A stretch of DNA of 64,000 nucleotides, from the NCBI GenBank assembly GCA_917880885.1, contig OU862916.1, positions 52,240,831-52,304,830 of the forward strand, written 5' to 3'. This document shows, piece by piece, positions 20,521-32,985 of the stretch. Each line of letters opens with the position of its first letter. The stretch's first letter is position 1. The notes beneath the pieces were generated by a model that worked only from the letters and a program-made list of their open reading frames with translations, was not told where the DNA came from and ran no database searches. The position numbers and the translations under genes were made by a program. The stretch is from Limnephilus marmoratus (taxonomy: Eukaryota; Arthropoda; Insecta; Trichoptera; Limnephilidae).

Positions 20521-22617
20521 AAAGAAAGTGTATCAGTGTGCATAGCTCGTGAATGAGCTTATTTTCTATATTGACTATACGAAATGACAGCAACTTCTTC
20601 AGCGCCTAAACGCCTAAACGCTTCTAGCGCCTAAACGCTAAAAATTAAAAATAAACGTCCTGCCAGACCTCCAAAACACTTACAAAATGGAGCTGGCGCC
20701 CGGTAAAGAATCACTGTTCTAAAGTATAGTATAATAAATAAGAAAATGCCATATTACACGTCACTACGTATCGAAAGTATATTTTACGGCTTAAGGTTAG
20801 CACACCCCTAAAAACTTGTTTTTACGCGTAAGAATGATATCTTAGCACCGCAATGCACCCCCTAACTTCAACCCCAGAGTTATTTCTCAGGATGTTTGCA
20901 ATACATAACTTTATTACCTAATACAAATACTGAACGAGAAAGATATCACGCTTCGCCGAATTGATACCCTATCCCTTTAGGGTGGGTTTATTCTTTTATG
21001 AAAAAAAAAACATTGTTTGAAGTTTTATCCCCTTCGAAAAAGTATTACCTAAGAATTTTGTGCAATTCTCTTGAAATATTTGTAATTAAATTTTTAGGAA
21101 TGAAAAAGGACTTCAATACGTTTTATGATTGAAGGGACAGTAATTAAATTGACTGAAAAAATGTTAACCAAAAATACAAGATTTGATTTAAGTCTTTTAT
21201 CTTTTCTACCCCACGAAGACTTTGATCGTATTTGAACATTGTTGAGTCAACAACGGAATTTCTTCTTCGATATCTTTGAATAATTGATCAATCCAAACCA
21301 TCAAGACGTTGTAATGTCTTATCAAATACACCAACTAATTTATTGTAAATGTCGGAAGTATACTTAGCATTTAATATGTACATAAAACGTCTTCAAGTAG
21401 GCATTTTACTGCTGAGAAGTGAGAGCTTTATTTGAGTAGAGATTCTCGTAAAAAATATTCACTACAAACGATGAGAATTACTGAACGAATATAATAAATT
21501 ATGTAAAATATGGTCGTTGTTAAAAGCTGGAGTACTCGAGCAACACCTAAATAATGTAGTTTTGTATTAATCTTCTTCAAAGTGTACAGTACAAGCCTAA
21601 CGGATTGTTAAACAAGCTATCCAGTAGTTAATCAATCAATTCCCATGGAATTAACTGTCCACAATGATTGCTCAGATTTTAAAAATAATAAAAAATAAAT
21701 AAAATGTACAAATGCTGGTGTCAGGGATCCAATCAGAAGAATGTGTGAATTGTTTAATAAAAACCACAACCTTAAGGATTCCCATATATTTTTTGATACT
21801 TATAGCACTTTTGGTAGAAAATTGAAGGCTGTTTTCCTATAAAAAAAGAAAACTCATGTATCATTCACTATACTTTTTATGTGCTTCTTTTTAAACAATT
21901 TTCGACTCATTTATGACTTATTTTTAAACATGTATAAAAAACGTATTTGAAAATCTTTATTTATCAAGTCAATCAGTGAGAAATAGTTGGGGTGCAGGCG
22001 AATTCTCAAGTTATTGTTCATAATATTGTTTTGGTAATTATTGTCTGTATCTGTGTTTTCTGCTTAAATAAAATATTTTTTTTATTTTTAAATAACAACT
22101 TATTATTAACAAACATGGTGCAATATAAAATTTATTTGTAATACAGCATAATATAACGCCAATGCAACTTTTGAATTCGAAACTGTTTTGGCTAATGCTT
22201 ATTTAACCTCATATTATTTACCTGTATGTACATATTGTTTACGTAAATCTTTTTTTTCTATTTTTGAAACTGACAATTTATTTATGGTGGGATTCCATTT
22301 TAATATGCTATTATAAAACAAATATAAAACTTATTTCCACATTAATTAATTTCACCGTAACCGACCGGTCAAATATATGAGTAGAAAAAAGTTTTATACC
22401 TAATTGTTTTATTATGATGTAACATAAATCGTCGAATTATGAAAACTGTTCGTTTCTCATTTTATAAAATAAATTAAAAATAATTGGTCGACGCATTATA
22501 ATGAGTCCTTAGAAAATTGGATATGCTACAATATTAGGCAACACTATTCAAGTCGTATTATTTTTATTTTATTTAACAGCAAGCAGAATATGTGAAGAAC
22601 CAAAAATCTGAACGAAA
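20521..22617. other. Long AT-rich stretch, no gene
   Basis: The only structure seen is a short repeat of GCGCCTAAACGC-type words at 20598-20640. No splice-flanked ORF, TIR or LINE tail was found. Confidence 0.4.
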
Positions 22618-22771
22618 CTTATAAAATGGCAATAGCGAAATTGGTTAACACGCACGTCCCGATTAGACGAGAGGTCTGGGTTCGAGTCCAAGTTGCGACT
22701 ATTGTCTTTTTCTGTTTTCATGGGAATAAACTTCAAAAGTTGTAAAAAGAGAGTTTTTATTATAAAAAAAT
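22618..22771 (+). mobile_element. tRNA-like SINE (T family)
   Basis: The head AATAGCGAAATTGGTTAAC (box A-like) and GGTCTGGGTTCGAGTCC (box B) make a tRNA-like module at 22626-22698. A tail with ATGGGAATAAACTTCAAAAG and AAAAAGAGAGTTTTTATTAT follows. The same tail follows the 39675 and 61535 copies. The acceptor stem pairs poorly, so it is not a functional tRNA gene. Confidence 0.72.
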
Positions 22772-22889
22772 GGAACTTATAAAGCTGACCGATGCGTAGG
22801 AAAGTAACGGAAAGCCAGCAAGGCAGATAAAGCAAATCGTAAGAGCCGCATCGACCCCAAACGAAGACAGAATTGAACAAGTGTCAAAA

Positions 22890-23228
22890 GGCTGCGTTTT
22901 CTTGCCTTTCACTCACAATGTGATGAACAGAATTGCTAGGATACTGAAAAAAGAAAGTATCAAGACTGTCTTCGTAACCACGACATAAATGCAAGATCTA
23001 CTAAGGCGTGCAAAGTTTCCTCTGGAAACAGAAGGAGTTTATAAACTCAGCTGTTCCGGATGTGACAAGGTTTATGTACGCCTGAAATAACGCACGATCT
23101 CCAAAAGGATAGCAAGTATACGTATATTCGGTCACCCTGACAAATCGTTAGTTGCCGAGCATTTAATTGAAAAGGGTCATTACTTTGGATTTGTTCCTGA
23201 AGTCCCGGGAAAGCCCAAAACAACATAG
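22890..23228 (+). pseudogene. Penelope-like element: GIY-YIG endonuclease region
   Basis: One frame, interrupted by two internal TAA stops (22991 and 23086 area), reads VFLPFTHNVMNRIARILKK, SIKTVFVTT, then ETEGVYKLSCSGCDKVYVR and SKRIASIRIFGHPDKSL, AEHLIEKGH. This order (linker, GVYK..C..C...Y start of the GIY-YIG domain, then R and H positions) is specific to the C-terminus of Penelope-like elements. The conserved Gly after YV is Arg here and a stop follows, so the nuclease is dead. The frame ends at TAG 23226-23228. No RT is left upstream. It links the hammerhead motifs in this window to the expected element class. Confidence 0.82.
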
Positions 23229-23699
23229 CACGCCTAATTACGGGGCAATTGAAGTTCAAAAATTATATATTATAAATCTATTCTGATTACGGTTCCGCCT
23301 ACCGAGATACCGCAGCGCAACGAAATTTTCCTGGAGGGACGAATTCACTATTTCAGAGCACTTCTCCGCCATCGCGTGAGAGGATAGCGCAAACTACGCC
23401 AATAGAAGAATACAATATTCAGTGCCGCATTTGGGTCCTAACACGGGCGATCGATAAATAATGATTGATATGATAACTTTCGGTAACTTCTCATCGCAGA
23501 TCGTTAACGAATAAGTAACAGTTCACAATAACTTTGTGTTTTAATATATTCAACGTAAACTGTTGTTTGTAAGTTAGCGATCTGCAGTTGTCTTAGAAAA
23601 CGATGAGAAGTTACCCATCCCAGAAGTTATCCCATCAGTTCTTATCGACCGCCTTTACGGTACCGATTGTACCTACGGTAGAGAGTCAAACATCCTCAT
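23229..23699. other. Nothing identified
   Basis: No coding or repeat signal found. Confidence 0.35.
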
Positions 23700-23888
23700 A
23701 AACGGCCACTTGCATTTATTATTTTTCACTTCTTTTTCGTTTTTATTGTTGTTGTTTGTTTTGTAATTTTGTATAATTTATTTTTCGTATTATTTGGCTG
23801 ATTTCCTATTTTTATTTCAAACTATGGAATGTATTGCATTGCATTATCCCTGCATAAATTCTGGAATAAACAATATTATTATTATTAA
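23700..23888 (+). mobile_element. LINE 3' UTR with (ATT)n tail, copy 2
   Basis: GGAATGTATTGCATTGCATT, CCCTGCATAAATTCTGGAAT and (ATT)n match 16840-16906. The upstream sequence is T-rich and non-coding. Confidence 0.55.
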
Positions 23889-24561
23889 GCTTGTTGTCAC
23901 GAAAAGTACACAAGTAGCATTCTCGGAAGTGAGAAACCATTCGATCTAAATACATTGATGAAATAACATCTACTATTCCTTCACTGTTCAAAGAAGATAT
24001 TTTCTTTAAGTAAGCTCTGTTTCATCTTACGTAAGAAACCGTGAGACAAATAATAAAATACAGCACTCTTAATAAATAAAATTCCTCAAGAACATCGTGG
24101 ATCGTAGTTGAAACCCAAGCTGTCGTAGTTTTATGAGCCATTTACATAAAACGCTTTTCTTTGCAAATTTGTCACATTGGCTGACAGATAAAAAAACGCC
24201 CGTCGAAATAAAAAATAAAACTAATTGCGACAAAAAACACAATAAGCATACGTTCAAATAAATGTATTTCTCCGAAACGGCGATAAATCGCGAGGCTTTG
24301 AAAGCATTTTACCAAAATACAATAAAACTGTTTATTTTATGGCACAATAAAACAATCCATCAATTTTGGTTTTAATCAAAATACAACATCGAAAATAATA
24401 AACGTACGAAATCGTAAAACAAGTAAATTATCATTTCAATAAAAAAATCTAATAAATTGTGCTTCACACGATTGCTTGTTTACTCAACGGTAAGGTTTAT
24501 GTACAAACCTCTTCAATTTATTGTGAACGTTGGTTGTGGTAGGTATGCTTATTGTAACATA
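23889..24561. other. Nothing identified
   Basis: AT-rich; no supported feature. Confidence 0.35.
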
Positions 24562-25060
24562 ATTTTAATATGTAAAAATGATTTTTTCTCTGTTTGTCCC
24601 TTATGCGCTCCTAAACGATTCATCCGATTGCGATGAAACTTTGGTGATTTGATGTATTTTGGTGATTTGGTGATTTGATGTATACTATTCATCCGATTGC
24701 GACGAAACTTTGGTTTAACCGTTGTGCGCACACCCGCGAAGGTTTCTATGTAAACTTAGTGAGCTCTGGCGTTATGAAATTCGTAAAAAAATTGCAGCAG
24801 TGCCGCGTGAGTATAAGTTCGAAAAATGAGTATTTTAAATAAATGTATTTCATGTGGTTTAGCGGCAGGGAGGGAAGGCGGGATGGGCGGAAGGAATCGA
24901 AGGAGATAGGGTTCGCGGGAGTGGTGACGAGGGAGGGGGGAAGGTAGGGAAGGTGGAAAGTGAACGCGGGAGGGGAACGGGAACGGATGGGAAACGACAC
25001 ACAGGGAGAAAAAAATTCGTTATTCACGCTGCGTTGCAACGCATGCCGGGAACCCGCTAG
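24562..25060 (+). mobile_element. Helitron, family A
   Basis: The 3' end CGCATGCCGGGAACCCGCTAG is followed by T, as in the copy at 9176-9624. The internal order also matches (ATCCGATTGCGA repeats, GAGCTCTGGCGTTATGAAAT, a purine-rich tract at 24866-24985, CAGGGAGAAAAA). The 5' boundary is uncertain. A duplicated ATTCATCCGATTGCGA block at 24618 and 24688 suggests an internal tandem duplication. Confidence 0.72.
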
Positions 25061-25086
25061 TTTACTACGTATAATAATGTATTATA

Positions 25087-25457
25087 CACGGTGTCCGGAA
25101 ACTCGTAGTACAAGCGGAAAACTGGTAAATCTACATCACATTTGGAGTCGATTTGTGATATAACTTTTTGATTTGAGCTTTCGTTTTCGAGTAAATCGAG
25201 TCCGAAGTTGGAATTTTTTTGGTTATATTTGAAAAAAAATGTTCACCAGGGGGTTGATTTCAGCTGTGTAATGTCTTATAAAATGCATCGAAGGGTAAAC
25301 CGGGTTCAAAAGTTTTTTTAACCCTTTAGTTGCCGAAAAAATGGAAAAATAGAAAAAAAAATATTAAAATCGAAATGCTCAGACCGAAAAAAATAAGTTT
25401 TTTGGGTTCTCTACGTGACCAGTTTCCCGCTTGTACTACGAGTTTCCGGACACGTTG
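25087..25457. mobile_element. TIR MITE, probably Tc1/mariner-derived
   Basis: 371 bp with terminal inverted repeats of about 38 bp: CGGTGTCCGGAAACTCGTAG...CAAGCGG and its reverse complement at 25415-25455. Both sides show TATTATA (25080-25086 and 25458-25464), consistent with insertion at TA in an AT-rich site. It contains no transposase. Confidence 0.75.
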
Positions 25458-25464
25458 TATTATA

Positions 25465-27742
25465 TTGAAATACGTAGATAAGCACAGCCATAATGCACAT
25501 TTTGTATAGATTTTTCCTGTCTACGTAGCTTACCTTATGTATATTTTTCTATGCCTTCTAAATAGGTCCTTAACTCAAATTGGTCGTCCTTTGTTTTAAA
25601 ACAAATAAATTTATACTTGAACAATGATTCCTCTCGGAGGCAAATTCATAAAAGTTTATCTACAAGCCATAAATAAGTTGTCACTCATAATTTAGTAGTG
25701 TCAGTTGGAACATATTTAAGAGTTATAATAAAAATCGTTGAAAGTTGAAAATTTATATTTATTATTCTTTGAAAGTTTGAAGGTGTAAAGTGCATGCATC
25801 GGAACTGGTTTATGGGTTAAATGTTATTCATTACATTAGCTAATTATAGATAACGTTATATTTTTATAGAGCAGTTTTGTGTCACTTCACTTCAAGTGCG
25901 CTTAACTATTATACATTTAAAAAAATAATCCTGCAGTGCTCCTTGTAATATTGGTAAAATAATATGAAATAAAGAATATACAGTATTTACAAAATAATGA
26001 TAAGAGAACAAAAACAAAAACAGTGCTTTTACAGCACACACAGGACAAAAATAATAATAGACAATAACGGTGATATTGTAACACAGGATAAAACAAAAAT
26101 TTAAAAACTAAAATATAATATACTGACAGAAGGCAGTTTGCATTCAGATACGAGAAATATTCTTACATTAAATTCGGGCATTAAACATAAAAATACTATT
26201 AGGAAGGAACCGAACCCAAAATAATTACGGGAAACTTGAGAACATGGATTATTATGTATATTGAAAAGATCTTAGGTATAAGAATGTTTTTGTGGTCAAC
26301 CTGATCACTAGAGTTCAAGAGCGAGATGGCAGATGCCGTAGTATTAAAAGTAATGTTATCGGAGTACTCGCTCTCTACTTAGCCAGCTCTCAGCTTGTCA
26401 ACACGCTTGTATCTGTTGTGCAAATACAGATTTATATTAAACCACGCGCGAGGTCAATTTTAAGGGAACATTATCCTACAAAAATCTTCAACCCAATAGT
26501 AAAAATAACAATGGCTAGATATTCATGATTGTTAGATAACATTAATAAGTACTTAGTTAAAGATTAAAACATATATTGCTTATTATTATTTCTGTTAGTT
26601 CACTAGTGCATCTCCACCTAGTAACAACTAAACCTTCATTTACTTTTTTAATGTTATGAACATTTTTTATTAGAGTGTTAATGTCTATGCACATGCCACT
26701 AATTTAATATTTTAACGCTCTGTAAATGTTTAAATGTTTCAAACAACATATAAAATTAATTTTGTTTAATACCCTTGGTTTTTTTTAATGACCCATGAGT
26801 CTCAGCAGCCCGAAGCCAAATTGACTTCGACTAATATTACAAAGCATCCTTGATGTGATTTTTTGACTGATGAAAAATTCCAATCACGACTTTTTCAAAT
26901 ATTTTAATTTCATCAATACTGTTTTAAGTGTACTGCCAAACTTGACGTCATAATTAAAGTTTGCCTTGTTTTGGACGTTGAATAATAAAATATGAATTTC
27001 AATTTAAAATTCTTCTGCTCCAAACATGTTTATTCATCCAACAGAAGCTAGAATCTGAATATTCACTTTCTCTTTGTAATTTGCATTCCTCTCAATTTCG
27101 TGTGATTGAGAAATTTGAAAACTTATCTTCTAATGGTATTTTGTTATGACAAATTCTAAGATAAACTTTTCAATTCGAGTAACTTCTTATTTTGTTAGTT
27201 TTTCAAAGTTTATGTATTGTTTAATGATTTTTTATAATGTTAGAACTTTAGCAAGTGGAATGTATATTTATTACATAAACTATATAAATTGATTACTTTT
27301 ACGCACCAGATTTAAATTTCCGGGTTAAATTTTCCCCACAGGAAAAACTAAACCCTTTCACACACTTCCCTAATGATCATCTAGTGAATCCACGCTATGC
27401 AATTGCACTATATAAGTATTATAAATACAAAACAATACAAAAACAACATGTCAACCTACCAGAAACCAAATGGGAAAATATTTCACCGACTCCAGATATT
27501 TTCATATCAGAGGGTTCGGCTCTGTGGAACTCCTAATTGAACCTATGAATCCTACTGATCACTCAATATAAATATTTAAAAAAAATCTTTTGTAATCCCA
27601 CATGTATTTAAAATGACTGATTTTTGCATTTTTATGTATAAATTCTTTGACAAATCTAATATGCCAAAATTTTGATTGAGAGACCTAGGTATAATGCCAT
27701 TAGCCGAAATAACAAATTATTATTTTTATTAATATACACAAT
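25465..27742. other. Long AT-rich stretch, no gene
   Basis: A 78-codon frame at 26292-26528 has no recognised features. No TIR, tail or splice-flanked exon was seen. Confidence 0.4.
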
Positions 27743-28093
27743 TTTTGTTATTAGTTTTTGGGATTTTATGCCGTGTTGCGCTACCTCCTTCTTTAGCCAA
27801 CGTTTCGGACAGCGTTACAGGATCCATCATCAGGGCAGGTGTGTAATAGTTAGTGGTGATGTTTGTACTTATCTACTTAGGGGCGATACCGTGTCGCCAG
27901 CTCCATTCCTCTACGAGCTGGCGCTACAATATACTTCAATATGTTTTTTGCGTTTAGCCTTGATGTAACCGTCAATTACGGAAACCAAGAACTATTGAGC
28001 TAAGCTCCGTCGTCTCTATTAATATTTATATATATTTATATAATATTTATATTACAACACGGCATAATATCCCGAAAACTAATAACAAAAAAT
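27743..28093 (-). mobile_element. Penelope-type terminal unit flanked by inverted repeats
   Basis: Outer inverted repeats at about 27746-27783 (GTTATTAGTTTTTGGGATTT, TGCCGTGTTGCGC) and 28050-28090 enclose the hammerhead-like motif and GGAGGTAGCGCAACACGGCA on the minus strand. The same ending occurs near 60590 (plus) and 63410 (minus). Confidence 0.55.
27796..27836 (-). ncRNA. Hammerhead-like motif (family 4)
   Basis: On the minus strand: GCC, CUGAUGA (27833-27827), stem II region beginning UGGA and ending UCC, GAAA (27806-27803), CG, UU, then GGC pairing with GCC in stem I. The better preserved stem II GGACA/UGUCC is seen in the 60554 copy. Stem III is minimal. Confidence 0.55.
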
Positions 28094-28220
28094 ACTTTTG
28101 GCCGTGAAAATCTAAAATCGTATATACACAATTGTTTATTATTATTTACCTGATATTATTTAGCTGTTGTTATTTACCAATCTTTATTTTTTGTTAATAA
28201 TTAAATGCTACTGTGGTATT

Positions 28221-30025
28221 TATTTATTTATTTATTTCAACGCCATAAAATGGCTATTACAATCCGGTGATACATAGTGGTACATAGGAGGATAATTTCA
28301 ATGATAATATATACATTAAACAAAGTACATATGTATGATAACAACTAGTATTTAGTTATAGGATACAAATATGTTTTACAACAAGAAAAAAATAGTATGA
28401 GCTCGTACAAAATACACGTTTTTATGCAGAATAAACATAAGTAAATTAAGGTGAATTCTTAGAAAAATTCTCAACATCAAGTATAATATACCCACTTTAC
28501 TTTTATTTGTACATATTGTTTGATTCTAGGAATTGGCTAAAATGGAGTACATAACTTAGTAATGATATTATTGTTACCTTCAGTTGAAATTACTGAAGTT
28601 TGAAATGATTACAGGTACTGCTAATTAGTTCTGCTTATCAGGGCTGCCAGTTAGAGAATCAATAATAAATCTTAGGTTTAAAAATAATAATTTTGAAAAA
28701 AAGTTATACATTATTAGCTATCAGTGAGCTATCACTTAACTATCTGATAGTAAATATAAATAAAACAAGCAGTTTGGAATCTATATTAGAGTATGATATA
28801 GACGCCGTGCAGACGAACACTATTTAACATTAATTATTGTCATTGAGGTATGATATTATAGCCTTCTTATAACTATATTCGGTGCAGTTGAACACATCTA
28901 CTACTTCTGAGAAAGCATTTCCAATTGCATGCAATCTAGGTATAAGCGAGTATCTAAATGACTCAGTCCTGATATTTTTGTTGCAATTAAAAAGAATTTT
29001 GGATCGAGTAGTTCTAGTAGGTATGTGGAAGGTAATTAGGTTTAATAAATCAGGACTGTCTATAATACCATTAACAATTTTAAAAATAAAAGTCAAGTCG
29101 GAAATAAGTCTTCTATCTGAAAGTTTGAGTAAGTTTAATTCTTTCATCAAGTGATTGTAATTTATTGATTCTATTGGTAGACCAAGTTTATAGTTAATGA
29201 ATCTTAAGAATTTATGCTGAATTTTTTCTATGGAATCGGAGTGGATTTTGAAGTGAGGGGACCAAATAGAAGAATTATATTCAACTTGACTACGAACTAG
29301 AGAGGAATACCTATAGGATTTTTAATGTTGAAATATTTTTAAAGTCTCTGCCATTTCGAAGAATGAAACCAAGCATTTTTAATCCTTTATTGGTTACTGT
29401 AGTTATATGTGGAATAAAGTTAAATTTGGTATCGAAAATAATGCGAAGATCATTAATCTCACTGACAGAGGTGAGGGAAACATTATTAATTTTATATTGA
29501 TAGTTAAGGGGTTGATTTGTTCTGAAAAACCTTATTATCTGGCATTTACTTATATTCAGATAAAGTTTATTAGTTTTACACCAGTCTTGTAGTTTATTTA
29601 AATTTAATTGAATGTGAATACAGTCATTTATTGTTTTTATAAGTTTAAATAGTTTTAAGTCATCGGCGAAAAGCAACACTTCAACATTATTATCAAAAAC
29701 AGTGATGATATCATTTATAAAAAGTAGGAACAGTATTGGGCCTAAATGTGACCCTTGAGGTACACCGCTAGTAGCCATGAATTTGTGTGATAGGTAAGAG
29801 TTATTTTTTACTTGGAGAATTCTATTGGTTAAGTAACTCTTTATCCATTCCAATAGTTTACCCTCTATTCCCATTTTACTAAGTTTGTTACGAAGAATTT
29901 CATGATTAACTTTGTCAAAGGCTTTAACAAAGTCTTTATATATTGAATCTACTTGGGTTTTATTTTCAAGTGAGCATGCAATAAACTGTTCATACAAGGA
30001 AAGATTTGTTGTTTTGTTGTATGGT
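28221..30025 (-). pseudogene. LINE-J: jockey-like LINE ORF2 with one frameshift
   Basis: 29311-29997 encodes the RT core: motif A in FVKAFDKVNH, motif B in SGVPQGSHLGPILFLLF, motif C as LLFADDLKLFK (intact), then a thumb with LNKLQDWCKTNKLYLNISKC. A single frameshift near 29310 separates it from SSLVRSQVEYNSSIWSPHF and then 28830-29150, the C-terminal domain with LSDRRLISDLTFIFKIVNG. It is 5'-truncated near 30025, so the endonuclease and ORF1 are absent. The 3' UTR reaches a (TTTA)n run at 28221-28238, the reverse of a (TAAA)n tail. The RT motifs are intact but the frame is broken. Confidence 0.85.
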
Positions 30026-30130
30026 CACCCTATGAATGCATCTAGTAAGCCACAACAGGTACCTTGTATTTACGTATTTATACAGAATAAAGTTATTGTT
30101 GCCAACAATGAGCATACTGCCCAGCTGTAA

Positions 30131-30409
30131 TCATTACATAGTATAAAATGAAGTCGCTCAAAATGTATGTGCGCATAGATCTTTTAAACTACGCAACAGA
30201 TTTTCATGCGGTTTTCACCAATAGATTCAAGAGGAAGCTTTGTATTTATAATACATGCTTATTATATTAGAGAAAAGTCGAGAATTTCAAATATTTAATT
30301 CAGGCAGCGGGCAGCGGGCAGCGGGCAGTTGGGTGGTGTGGATTTTATAAAGGTTGGGTAAGGGCGTTGTGTTTCGTTAGCCACAGCAACGTGTGGCTGG
30401 GTCTGCTAG
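30131..30409 (+). mobile_element. Nonautonomous Helitron, family B
   Basis: It starts TCATTACATAGTATAAAATG after A and ends CTGGGTCTGCTAG before T. 279 bp, with an internal GGGCAGC triplication at 30303-30328. Other copies: 40348-40885, 59630-59911 and 62815-63005. Family signatures are GTATGTGCGCATAGATCTTT and TTCGTTAGCCACAGCAACG. Confidence 0.8.
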
Positions 30410-30839
30410 TTATTAATAATCCATGTCTGAATAATTGTACTCAGTGCTTTTTTTGTAGGTTTATAATTATATTTTTATTAAGTTTACATGTATGTTTTTT
30501 TTAATTACATGGTAAAACTGCATATCTCGATACAGGAATACCCTAGTGAGAAGTGCAGCTCATGTTTTGTATGTATGTATTTCTCATTTTGTAATAAATA
30601 AATGTTGCTTTTACAAATTAGAGAATTAATGCATTTAATCTAATAATAAATAAATTCGCAGTACAAGTAGCTAGATTTAATTATGTGATTAATTAATTTA
30701 TAACTCAATAAAATCTAATACAAGTTCACATTACGAAATGAATAATTTTAGATAATTAATTGGCATTTGACAACATTATTCTTTCGTTAAATTCCAGGGC
30801 GCATCCATTATAGCGATGTAAATATTTAGTGTTTTAAAA

Positions 30840-31230
30840 CGATTGAATTTGGCAGCCACCTATGGTCTGAAATTCCAAATTACCTTAAAAAACCGACTCT
30901 TTGTAGAAACGCGCGTTCCGTTTGATAGATTATCCGTTCTTAGCAAACGTATTACAATCTTTAGAGCGCAGGCGTCGGGTGGGAATGTTTTCCTTGTTCT
31001 ACCGGTATTTCAGTGGAAGATGCTCCCAAAAACTAGCGTCATTGATAACTTCGGCACCGGCGCACTGTCAAAAAAACACGTCAAACACGCGTCCAACATT
31101 TGTATACAGATGATATATGTTACAGGAGAACGGGTAGTTACTACGAGTTCACGAACGTTCGTTCGGGAATGATTTGCCGGCCTCTGTGTTTCTTTCCTCC
31201 TACAACATGGGTCTCTTCAAGACCCAGATT
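30840..31230 (+). pseudogene. LINE-A C-terminal fragment, decayed
   Basis: Shifting plus-strand frames read SLERRRRVGMFSLFYRYFSGRCSQ, LASLITSAPAH and RPLCFFPPTTWVSSRP; these match the LINE-A C-terminus (36612-37073, HRRRVGMLSLFYRYYNGRCS). Several frameshifts are needed. The sequence is interrupted at about 31231 by LINE-B, and its 3' tail probably resumes near 32921. Confidence 0.7.
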
Positions 31231-31231
31231 T

Positions 31232-32920
31232 TTTTTTTTTTTAAACTTTATTTATTCCCATTTTTTTGTACATATAATGTATAATAGCAAATATAATATA
31301 ATAACATAATATATAACAACAATTATGAACAAGAAATGAAAACCCACTAAGGCACTGCCTGAGTGTGGGTAATATTAACACAAAATACTATATTTCCAAG
31401 TACCCAAAGTATAAAATAAACTTAAAAAACATATAAAATATAAAGATAGTATAAAAAGTTAGTATTACATAGGTAGAATAAGTGAAAAAGGTTTTTTCAG
31501 CTATTATAAAAATAAAATTAAAATATGGAGCAAAACATGCAGATTTTTTTTTTTTGTTATTATAAAAAAAATAAACAGAAAACATATTGTACTACAGTTT
31601 AGAAAGTTACAGCAAATGAGTTGTAGAAGGATGGATAAATTTATAGAAAAAGCGTTTCAATATCTACATTATTCAACCATAATTTTACCTCTTTTACATA
31701 TTTTATCATTTTATTTATCATTTGAGTTTGTAGTGGTAGAAGGTTAAATGTACGAGGACCAATGAAACTGCTATGTGTCTGCAATAATTTAGTATTGGTT
31801 TGTGGGGTATAAAATATATTATTTATTCTTTTGCTCGTTCTGTTTTCATTTATTTCGAAATTATTTTGTTTTTAAACACATATTTCAAAGTTTGTAATAT
31901 AAATAATTTACGTATATTAAATATTTTAGTTTCTTTGTATAATAAGTTGGTCGAGAATGTTTTATTTTTGTTATATATGACTTTAATTATGTGTTTTTGA
32001 ATTATTTGTAGAGGCTTCATAAATGAATCAAGTGCACCACCCCATCCTATAATGCCATAAGTGATTGATGATTGCACCAGAGAAAATTTCAATTTTTCAA
32101 TGTTTAGTACTTCCTTAAGTCTATAAAATATGTAGGTCAGATATCTTAATTTAGAAGTGATTTGATTAATATGTGATTTCCAATTAAGATTTATATCTAT
32201 TGATACTCCTAAATATTTTATATTTTCAACATTAGTGAGTTTGTTGCACATGAAGCACATTTCTTGATTGCAACTAGTATTATGGATTCTAATTTTAAGG
32301 TTGTCTTTAGGTTTATTTTTAATGGTTTTATAAAAAGGTAAGTAAAATGTTTTGCTATAGTTTAAAACGAGTTTGTTGTATTTTAGCCATGTTGAAACCA
32401 GTGAAATACAATCAGTTGCTTTCGAAAAAGTTTCTTTCCAATGATTACCATCCAATATTATTGCCGTGTCGTCTGCGTAAGAAACAATTTTACCAGGGAT
32501 CACAAAATTACATAAATCATTAATATACATTAAGAATAAAATCGGGCCAAGCACAGTTCCCTGTGGAACTCCATTTTTTTATCTTTGACTCTGAACTGTA
32601 AGTATTCCCAATTTTTGTTTTTTGTGTTCTGTCTGAAAGATAGTTAGAGAGTAGATTTAGTGTGTCTTTTTTAAAACCTAGTTGATTTATTTTTGTAATG
32701 AGTAAATTATGATTTACGGTGTCGAAAGCTTTTCTTAAATCTAGGAATATGGCAAGACATTTCTTTTTTTTATCGATAGATGAGTATATCTTTTTTGTCA
32801 ATTCATATATCGCATCCTCGGTGCTTAGGTCTTTACGAAAGCCGTATTGGTTTTTCGATAGAATTTTATATTTTTCTAAGTGTTCAATGATTCATTCCTT
32901 ACTTTTCTCGAAAATCCCCA
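31232..32920 (-). pseudogene. LINE-B: CR1/jockey-group LINE ORF2, frameshifted
   Basis: The T-run at 31229-31243 is the reversed poly(A) tail. 32520-32801 encodes motif A (FLDLRKAFDTVNH); 31850-32554 encodes GPILFLMYINDL, motif C in SYADDTAIILDG and the thumb IKYLGVSIDINLNWKSHI, ITYGIIGWGGALDSF. The frame breaks inside motif B near 32560, so the two pieces belong to one gene. Upstream, QYGFRKDLSTEDAI is readable to about 32900, where the copy is 5'-truncated. Catalytic Asp residues are intact. A second copy lies at 35955-36540. Confidence 0.85.
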
Positions 32921-32985
32921 AAGACGACAGAGGGTCTGAGGGAGGTTCCTCAGGGCCTCCTGTATGGAGCTTATGTAAAAAAAGT
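32921..32985 (+). mobile_element. LINE-A 3' tail, continuation after LINE-B insertion
   Basis: ATCCCCAAAGACGACAGAGG then CCTCAGGGCCTCCTGTATGG and GCTTATGTAAAAAAA match the LINE-A/SINE-2 3' end. Its position fits the missing end of the LINE-A copy at 30840-31230. Confidence 0.6.

Noticed and set aside
23047..23259. Minus-strand ORF of 70 codons
   Set aside because: Antisense shadow of the Penelope GIY-YIG remnant.
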